From contig CM070599.1 of NCBI GenBank assembly GCA_036346395.1, positions 10,655,232-10,719,231 of the forward strand: a stretch of DNA of 64,000 nt, in the 5' to 3' direction. The notes beneath the pieces were generated by a model. It did not search any database and was not told where the DNA came from. It worked only from the letters and a program-made list of their open reading frames with translations. This stretch comes from Hsuehochloa calcarea. Taxonomy: Eukaryota; Streptophyta; Magnoliopsida; Poales; Poaceae. Positions 57,082-64,000 of the stretch are shown in pieces. The translations under genes and the position numbers were made by a program. Positions within the stretch are counted from its first letter, which is position 1, and each line of letters starts with the position of its first letter.

Positions 57082-57393
57082 GATGGATGACAATCTCGCC
57101 TGTCGGCCAGTTTCTTCGTATATGCAACCAAACAAATGCGAGGGGAGGTGAAATTTTTTCACTTATTTTTATTACCAGTGTTACGTGTAGATTTGTCTCA
57201 AAAAGTAATTTCATAAGATTGTAATTTTATTATGTTTTATGAATATATTACAATATGAATCAGTGGTTAAACCGGAGGCATGAAGGTGTTTAAGGGAAAT
57301 AAATTAAAGAAGGAAAATGTTAGTTCTTCACAAAAATGATAAAACATTTCGCACTTAATTTGGTGGACCTGGACCTAATCATTATTAAACAAC

Positions 57394-57401
57394 TATATAT
57401 A
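57394..57401 (-). promoter_or_regulatory. Possible proximal TATA box of ADC
   Basis: TATATATA lies about 310 bp before the ADC start codon on the minus strand. It would give a leader of about 280 bp. A second candidate promoter lies further upstream at 59085. Confidence 0.4.
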
Positions 57402-57588
57402 GCTATTATGCTATTCAGTACATGTATAGCAAACAAAAACTCTAGCTAATTAGGGGAAAACTCTTTCACCAAAGAATAATATAGACAATAGTAAAAGAAA
57501 AAAAATGATGTCTTCCGTTCTCCCTCACATTCAAATATATATGTCGCGCCATCGCCCCTTCTCTCCCCTTGTCTTATGTATACAAGTA

Positions 57589-58050
57589 GGGTTGGAAAAA
57601 AAAAGCTCAAAGCTCACGAGCCTACTCGAGCTCGTTGCGAGCCGAGCTGACTCGGCTCGAGCTCGTGAATTTTTGAGCCGAGTCGAGTCAGACTTTCAGC
57701 TCGATGAAGATTCGAGCGAACCAAGCGAGCCAGCGCAACCCCATATAATCACATTATGCCTTTGTTTCTGGGCTTGGGGTGTCCCTATAAATCTATGATG
57801 AATGCTTGTATAGATTATTGATTGTTATATTTCTCATTTTGTTTATGATGATTGGATTTTGAATTGATGATAAATAGCCCATATAATTATATTATTCTGT
57901 CTTTGTTTTTGAGTTTGACGAGCCCCGACTTGAACGAGCTTTTCTAGTCGACTTGAGCTTTTTTTCGAGCCGGCTCTCGAGCTCGTTTTCCAAACGAGCC
58001 GAGCCGAGCCAAAGCTCAGACCGGCTCGAGCTGGCTCGACTCGTTTCCAG
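57589..58050. mobile_element. hAT-type MITE with 8-bp target duplication
   Basis: The 462-bp element is flanked by TACAAGTA on both sides (57581-57588 and 58051-58058). Its ends GGGTTGGAAA and GTTTCCAG are imperfect inverted repeats of the hAT type (consensus near CAGGGCTGGAAA). The arms are rich in GAGCTCG and GAGCCGAG in both orientations and the AT-rich centre is non-coding, so a fold-back form is likely. It lies about 510 bp upstream of the ADC start codon. Confidence 0.88.
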
Positions 58051-58059
58051 TACAAGTAA

Positions 58060-58750
58060 AAATAGAACTAATTGCATGTACTTTTTCACTTCATCTCCTA
58101 AAGGCCCAATGTAAGGGACTCTTTCGATTGGAAAGCGGCAGCACCTCCATGGTATGGCAAACCAGAGGAATGTAATGGTGAATTAATGCATCCCCGCATA
58201 TCAGTATTTTGCCGCCCCTCCATTTAGGAATTAACCCAACAAAGAGCTCGGAATGTGATCACTACACTTTTTACTCTAAATTTAAACTATAATTATTTAC
58301 AATTACCGCAAAACATGAGAATCTTATTGCACCCTTATATAAATATCTAGATAATCTCTAGTAACCAAAGCACACACCATGCACTAGCAAAACTCCTTTG
58401 CCCAAAGTTATTATAGCTAGATAACTCTGCGTACTCTTGAATATAAAATCATATGAAATCTGATCTCCTCAATCCCTCAAGTATGCTCAGCTCTAAAATT
58501 TCAAAACACGTACTATCTGCACCTCGATGGCGTGTTACAACAAGCTATTTAACTAGTTATCACAATTTCACACCGCCAGCATTCTATATATGACTACACA
58601 AACTCTCTAGTGTAGCTGATAGTGATACACAGAAAATGTTCTCCCTTAAACCTATGGTCGGATTTCCGTAATGCATGGAGGTTCAGTTGAACCACCCTAA
58701 TTTATCGTAATTATGTTAGTGCTAGTATGAGTTAAGCCTATTTACAACTC
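58060..58750. other. AT-rich DNA upstream of ADC
   Basis: No reading frame or element end recognised. Confidence 0.4.
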
Positions 58751-58754
58751 TACA

Positions 58755-59000
58755 TTATATATCTGTAACGGTAAATAAATATCGAGCTATTTCATCTCGT
58801 GGTCTAATCACGTCTAAAAGCTCTCTTGCTCCGGCAATCAAACGCCTACCAGACTTATCCCGTAATACATGCAAGTCGAAAGCCAATAGCAATGATCTTG
58901 TTACCACATCAATGGTGCCCAAATCGCGAGAGAGAGAGAGAGAGAGAGAGGGAAGAAAATACTCCAAATTAATGAAGAGGTAATCATATAGCAGAACCAT
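58755..59000 (-). other. Unidentified 81-codon frame behind a promoter-like region
   Basis: An ATG at 59000 follows a TATA-like box (59085-59095) and opens a frame that includes a Leu/Ser run encoded by the GA/CT microsatellite at 58927-58951. It then continues VVTRSLLLAFDLHVLRDKSG. I recognise no domain. The ATG overlaps a good 5' splice donor (GGTAATGG at 59003), so the transcript could instead be spliced here and the frame be fortuitous. Confidence 0.25.
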
Positions 59001-59084
59001 TACCAGCAGAAGATGCCAGAGGGGAGCTAGATGTGATTGGATTGCAGTGGTTGTGTTGTGTGGATTGTAGACAGCAGCTTTCCT

Positions 59085-59095
59085 CCGTTATATAG
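59085..59095 (-). promoter_or_regulatory. TATA-like promoter on the minus strand
   Basis: The minus strand reads CTATATAACGG, followed by an A/C-rich leader (CAATCCACACAACACAACC) and then a donor-like GCTG-GTAATG at 59004/59003. The pattern is that of a plant promoter with a 5'UTR exon. It points toward ADC, 1.9 kb away, or toward the small frame at 58755-59000. Confidence 0.45.
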
Positions 59096-59219
59096 AGGTC
59101 TGCCAAGAATAAAATGACATTTTTGCCCATCGTAGATGATTAAATATGCTCCCTGTTAGACAACGTGACTAGGTTTAATATAATTTAGTTGATGAATAAT
59201 TGACAATGTTATTTACAGA

Positions 59220-60000
59220 TATTATTTGAGACGTGTTGTGGTATGTGGATTTATGTCGGTCAAGTTGGGAAGAACTTGTGCCGAAAAAAATATGCTGCTT
59301 TGGTCTTTGCATATGCAGGATAACTCGGAGACGATCGTAGTATACAACGAGGATCGGGAGATGGCTTGGTGCGAAGTTATGGTCCGAGGGTCGAGAATGC
59401 TGGAGGAGACGGTCGGACTCGAGTCGAAGCGCATGACGGTTAAAGATGGATGACTATTGTGAGGTTGAAATTTCAAGAAGTATTAGCAACGGTGCAGACG
59501 CATGGGAGCAGGAGTGCAGCGTTCGGCTGCGACCAACTCAGCACCAGCTGAGTAACTATCTATTTAGGGAGTTTATCTTTTTGTTAGGAAGTTAATCTCT
59601 TTGTTAGGATTTAATCTCTTTGTTAGGAGATATTATCTCTAAGGTTTAGGCTGCTGTCCATAGTTTCCATCCGTTAGGACGGAGCGGCACCTATATTATA
59701 TGCCGACCATTGCATGCGATCGGGAGATAACAAAAAATTAGAGGTGGCACTCCTTTTGAGGATTTTGCTTTTGCTATGCATTCACGTGAGATGTGGCTGG
59801 AGCTTTTTGTTTACATGTGCGATTGGGAGATAATAAAAAATTAGAGGTTGCACTCCTTTTGAGGATTTTGCTTTTGCTATGCATTCACGTGAGATGTGGC
59901 TAGAGTTTTTGTTTACATGTGAATTGAGTGCTTGTGGCTGTTCTAGACAGAGAGAGAACCGGTCTCCCGGTTGTTGAGGGAAGAAAAGTTGGCATCTTAA
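59220..60000 (+). repeat. LTR-like remnant, probably copia
   Basis: The segment with TCTCTTTGTTAGG repeated at 59580-59635 and GGAGATAACAAAAAATTAGAGG resembles copia LTRs of grasses. A short upstream frame (59226-59453) has no recognised domain. LTR ends and a partner copy are not visible. Confidence 0.45.
59716..59921 (+). repeat. 103-bp tandem duplication
   Basis: Copies start at 59716 and 59819 and share GGGAGATAA, TTTGCTATGCATTCACGTG and TTTGTTTACATGTG, with few changes. Confidence 0.9.
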
Positions 60001-60114
60001 TTGGAGTAGGCCTGCAGCAGTTTGGGCCTTCAGGCGTAGGCGTCATAAGGTGATGAAATCTGAACAAGCCTGGTAGATCATCAAAATTTTAAATACAGCT
60101 TTTTAACACGAAAA

Positions 60115-60655
60115 TTCTAAATTTAGACAGTGCTGCTGTCTCCGGAAGCAGGTAGCCTGCTGCGGTCCCACGCAGTAGCAGCAGCACTTTTTCAAAAAAA
60201 ATTATTTAATTATATTTTTTGAAGGAATGTTTAAATATAGCAAATGAGCTTTAAAAATTATAAAAAAAATTTGTGGAGCCTCCCGGCACAGTGTACATAT
60301 TTTTGTATTTTTTCAAAATTTATCCATTCTGATTTTTTCTTGAATATTCATTTAAGTATATTGTTTGTAGGAATTTTCTAATATAGAAAATGAGGTCCAA
60401 ACATTATGAATTTTGTTTCCCAGGCTCCTTACACAGTGTACTTGATTGTGTAATTTTTACAGAATTTTATATGGTACGAAATTGTCTCAACAAATTAAGG
60501 GTTTAGATCTCGAAAATTAGGACGTAAGGTTTCCGAAATTAGGGTTTCATGATTTCATGTGATGAAATGTGGGAAGTTTCGTACCACATGACTACTCTAG
60601 GTAAGAGACACTCCCTCCTTCGCACATATGTCGTCCCGTTGAAGGATCTAGACCC
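60115..60655 (-). repeat. Repeat family R1, inverted copy with structured core
   Basis: On the minus strand it matches 19800-19886 plus 30572-30990 over most of its length. Its last 300 bp match 63160-63455. The GC-rich core at 60129-60188 can fold into a three-way junction. The family has no coding capacity. Confidence 0.85.
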
Positions 60656-60656
60656 G

Positions 60657-63089
60657 CTATTATGAGTTAATGGAATGTTTTGGTGATTAATGAGAAATCC
60701 AAATATGAGACTAACTCTCTTGTGTAGTATTTTTTGTGTAGTCTCATTTGGATATAAAGGTGAAATTCAACAAGGTATGCAATCGTCATCTTAATCTTAT
60801 ATATTGTTTGCATTCCTCGGATCCAAAATATAGATTGAACTCCACCATAAGTTAAACTTGAATATGTGCATATGTTTTTAATTACACATTTGTGTATGTA
60901 CACATTTAGGGGAGCTCATTCTATATTTTGTGGTTTCATAAGTATTGATCCATATTCCCTTCTCCACATATACTAAGGATCTTTACTTTGAAACAAATAC
61001 TTTGAATATATAAAACTTGTGTAGTTCATATATACTCATGATTGTGTTACATTCAATCATCTATATCAATCATGTGCAATTGTAGTGGTTATCATTAATT
61101 ACCAATGAGGGAAAGATTGAAGTATCTTGTCCCACCATTATGTGATAATGGTTTGTTGTGGTAACTAATGGTAATCACATTATGGAACTAACTTTTTCCT
61201 TGAGTTGGATGATTAGGTTATATTCCAGGATGTTGAAGACATATCATCATGTGTTGATGATATTGAGGTTAATAGCTTGGTGTAAAGGATGCATCATGTG
61301 TTGATGCGTATCAAGAAGAAGAGATGATCATGAGTTGATTGTCAAGTCAAGAAAAGGGTGCATCATGAGTTGATGCATTACAAGTGAATGACCCAGACTT
61401 AAAGGAATGATGTGCGTCATCAAGCTTCAAGATAGTGCAAGGCAAAGGTATGTCTAGCTAGGGCTAAGGATATGTTCCTAGTCTTTTACCGATCTTGTCT
61501 GTTTGGTAGGAAGATCGGATTGCTAGTATAGGATTGCCGTACTATGAAGAGGGGTCTTAACTAGTAGCTTGAGTTAGTCATGTGTTGATAGCTCATTATG
61601 TTTGCTCTAGCTCATCTAGGCATGATGCTATTATTTGCGAATGTGTTTTGCAAATAGTCGAGGCTCATGCATAACCCTTGTAGCATGTGACTTTAGTTTG
61701 CGAATGCGTTTTGCAAATAGTGTAAGTCCATGTACCCTTTTCCTTGTGGTAAGGATTCTAAAAGTTGGCAACTGTATTTTGCAACTTATTGAGAATATCA
61801 CTTATATTCCTTGTTTGGTTTAGGCAAATGAGTTTTGCAATTTGAGTTAAGCAAAATTCAGATATGACCTTCTGTGGTCTGGCGGTCTGACCGCCAGTGG
61901 TCACCAGTATGACTGGTGGCATATCGGTCAGACACGGCTATATGGCAGTTAGACCGATTATCTTTCGAGGTGAATTACTGTGCGGTAGTTCCGTCGTTAT
62001 GAAAAAGAAACTACCGAGGATCGGAAGTACCGGCATTTATTGTGGTACGTTTTTTTCCGAGAAGCACATTTTTGGTGTGCCGCTGATTTTCCTTGGGCGG
62101 TCTGACCGGCCACCCTCGGCAGTCTGACCGATTTGGTGGTGGTCTGACCGGTCGGCATATGGCAGTGCGACCAGCAAGAGCCCAACAGCTAGATTTATAG
62201 CCGTTGGCGCATGGGTGGTCTGACCGGCCATTTTTGGCAGTCAGACCGGCCCCTGTCAGATTCGATAGAATCTTTCCTCCAACGACTAGTTTTTGTGTGT
62301 GGGGTATAAATACTCACCTTGGCTGGTTGGGGGAGCTTGCTGGTGCTATTTCTAAAGTAGTGACACATCTCTTGAGCTAAAGAGCAAACCATCTCCTCTC
62401 TTTTGTGCATGTGTTGCACGTAGTGAGATTGAGAGCAAACCCTAAGTGCATGTGTTGCCTTAGGTAGTGGATAGTGTGTCCACTAAGCTTAAACACTTGA
62501 TTAGTTCAAGTGAGCGTTGAGTCTTGTTACTCTTGGTGTTTGCCTACACCTAAACGGCGTGGAGGCGTCGTACTCGGTGATCTTCTCAAGAAGCTTGTGA
62601 GAAGGCACGACGTGTTTGTGAGTGGTTTGGTGCTTGCCATCTCCGGAGTGGAGGAAGAGCGACCATAGTGGAGCGAGGTGTTGGTTCGTGTTGGAACCAG
62701 TCCAAGTAGTTGGACTTACCTCGGAGGAGTTGGCTCATTTGAGGAGCCGGTCCAACGCGATTGGGCTTACCTCAACGTGGATTAGGGGAGATCGGCAAAT
62801 CTTGAACACCACGGTAAAACATCGTTGTGTCTATTGTGGTTTGTTCATTCTTGTGCTTTAAATTTGTGCAATTTATATTCCTTGTATTCAATTTCTTATA
62901 TATTTGTATAATTGCAATCTTTATCCATTATCATTCATATTGTTGGTGTACTTAGTCAAGCCTAGTTGATTTAGGTTTTAATTATGCAAAATCAATTTGT
63001 TATTATCTTCCGCATTAGAAATTGATTTTAGCCAAAAAAAAAATCAAAACCGCCTATCGACCCCTCTCTAGTCGGCATCCTCGATCTTA
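60657..63089 (+). repeat. Large copia-type LTR, apparently solo
   Basis: The sequence starts near TGAGTTAATGGAATG with GGTGATTAATGAG and ends near TCGACCCCTCTCTAGTCGGCATCC. These are the ends seen, inverted, in the copia LTR at 29141 and the fragment at 31755. U3 contains repeated GGTCTGACCGG motifs (61870-62250) and ends in a TATA box, GGGTATAAATAC, at about 62301. No internal region or second LTR follows, so this looks like a solo LTR of about 2.4 kb. Exact edges and target duplication are uncertain. Confidence 0.65.
62303..62311 (+). promoter_or_regulatory. LTR TATA box
   Basis: TATAAATAC followed by a leader with GGGGGAGCTTGCTGG is the probable transcription start region of the solo LTR. 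Confidence 0.5.
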
Positions 63090-63154
63090 CACCCGTCGTT
63101 GCTGTCCCCCTTTACCAGCAGTATGATCCATATTGCCCGCAGTATGCGGGTTAA

Positions 63155-63455
63155 CGGGACAGCAGCGACGGGACGATAGATGTGCGAAGGAGGGAGTGTC
63201 TCTTACCTAGAGTAGTCATGTGGTACTAAACTTCCCACATTTCATCACATGAAATTATGAAACCCTAATCGGAAACCTTACGTCCTAATTTTCAAGACCT
63301 AAACCCTTAATTTGTCGAGACAATTTCAGAGCATATAAAATTCTGTAAAAATTACGCAATCAAGTCCACTGTGTAAGGAGCCTGGGAAAAAATTCATAAT
63401 GTTTGGACCTCATTTTCTATATTAGAAAATTCATACAAACAGTATACTTAAATAT
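63155..63455 (+). repeat. Repeat family R1, direct partial copy
   Basis: Starting GACGGGACGATAGATG, it is the inverted counterpart of 60345-60655 and matches 19800-19886/30572-30760. Together with 60115-60655 it forms an inverted pair around the solo LTR. Confidence 0.88.
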
Positions 63456-63529
63456 TTGCCGCCCACCACATCCGACTAAAGCATCCAAACCACCGCCTAA
63501 CCCTCCCTTTCCCTCCTCTACCGCTGCAG

Positions 63530-63790
63530 GGCGCACTTCTCGGGGACGTGGATGCGCTTGAGGCCGTCCGTTGCGCGCTCTATCGGAGCAAGAACCAGAA
63601 ACCCAGCCATCCCGCGTGGGCAAGGTACTTCCTTGAGCGCCCACCAGAGGAGGAGGTGACCGCCGCGGCCACGACGCAATGGGCAGTCGCCGAGCTCGGG
63701 CATTCTGGCCATGTGGTCGCCTCTTCGTGCTCCCAGTGCCGCCGTTCGACGTGGTTCGGGCGCTGGTGCTTCCCATCGCCACCCGGCTAG
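63530..63790 (+). CDS. Unidentified exon-like frame
   Basis: A pyrimidine-rich tract and CTGCAG acceptor (ending 63529) precede 87 open codons: GALLGDVDALEAVRCALYRS, then HPAWARYFLERPPEEE and a Cys-rich end before TAG at 63788. GC content is high and gene-like, but I recognise no domain. It directly follows repeat R1, so it may be a captured exon. DNA to the window end (63791-64000) shows no further exon I can support. Confidence 0.3.
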   Translation, partial: GALLGDVDALEAVRCALYRSKNQKPSHPAWARYFLERPPEEEVTAAATTQWAVAELGHSGHVVASSCSQCRRSTWFGRWCFPSPPG

Positions 63791-64000
63791 TGCGTGGTCG
63801 GTGTGGCACCCGCGCCCGCTGCGGTCGCCAGCATCTACAGTGACCTCTCTGTGCTAAAGCGCTACTTCAATTTGGGCAAGAAATATCAATCGTTCAGGGG
63901 GTGGGCACCATTCCACATATGTGAGAACCCGAAAACATTAAACTAAATTAATCAATGCTAATTTGTAGTTTGTAGTAAATTAAAATTTTATAAATAAGAA

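Noticed and set aside
56014..57090. 358-codon plus-strand frame
   Set aside because: It is the antisense shadow of the ADC coding exon, with no recognisable domain, and arises from GC-rich third positions.
57082..57162. Upstream 27-codon extension of ADC
   Set aside because: It begins with GTG, shows no similarity to ADC N-termini, and a well-placed ATG follows.
58755..59000. Frame as a confirmed gene
   Set aside because: It contains a microsatellite-coded Leu/Ser run, has no domain, and its ATG overlaps a splice-donor-like site, so it is listed only as an unidentified frame.
1..64000. rRNA, tRNA and microRNA genes
   Set aside because: No rRNA segments or tRNA cloverleaf sequences were recognised, and no hairpin matched a known plant microRNA that I could identify by eye.

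Overview
This window looks like nuclear DNA of a grass, most likely rice (Oryza). The reasons are two spliced or intronless plant metabolic genes of grass type, AT-rich intergenic DNA, and a dense pile of plant-type transposable elements: CACTA, MULE, Helitron, hAT MITE, Ty1-copia and Ty3-gypsy. The species call is inference; no search was run.

Only two genes look fully functional. The first is a four-exon, plus-strand cinnamyl alcohol dehydrogenase family gene (CAD, 50337-51927, 357 aa). Its zinc ligands are complete and an AC-II-type MYB element lies just upstream of its TATA box. The second is an intronless, minus-strand arginine decarboxylase (ADC, 55246-57081, 611 aa). The two genes are arranged tail to tail, about 3.3 kb apart. 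A small GRF zinc-finger/membrane protein gene (17098-17608) and a second GRF-type gene (18785-19347) are open, but they sit in repeat-rich DNA and may belong to a transposon.

Layout. 1-4765: remains of a second CAD copy, whose promoter stub and last exon/3'UTR flank a decayed CACTA element. 4766-6980: a GC-rich array of hairpin-forming repeats, then AT-rich DNA and a MULE-like gene fragment. 6981-15198: a minus-strand Ty3-gypsy element whose second LTR is followed by a repeated piece of pol. 15199-19450: a broken plant-mobile-domain-like gene, the two GRF genes and a minisatellite array. 19887-30571: a complete but mutated minus-strand Ty1-copia element with 1.4-kb LTRs and a CCTAA target duplication, inserted into an older repeat. 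30572-34396: repeat fragments, a CACTA 3' end near a peroxidase exon fragment, and a Helitron 3' end next to MAP kinase exon fragments. 36000-44673: remnants of at least three LTR elements. 44700-48330: a decayed MULE with a mudrA pseudogene. 48331-50175: AT-rich DNA and a MITE-like inverted repeat. 50176-57400: the CAD-ADC gene island. 57589-58050: a hAT-type MITE with an exact 8-bp target duplication. 59000-63460: LTR-derived DNA, with a large LTR flanked by inverted copies of another repeat family.

The two real genes belong to phenylpropanoid (CAD) and polyamine (ADC) metabolism. Both can supply precursors of defence compounds, but nothing in the sequence proves a joint pathway. Nearly everything else is transposon biology, including several captured gene fragments (peroxidase, MAP kinase) and nested insertions.
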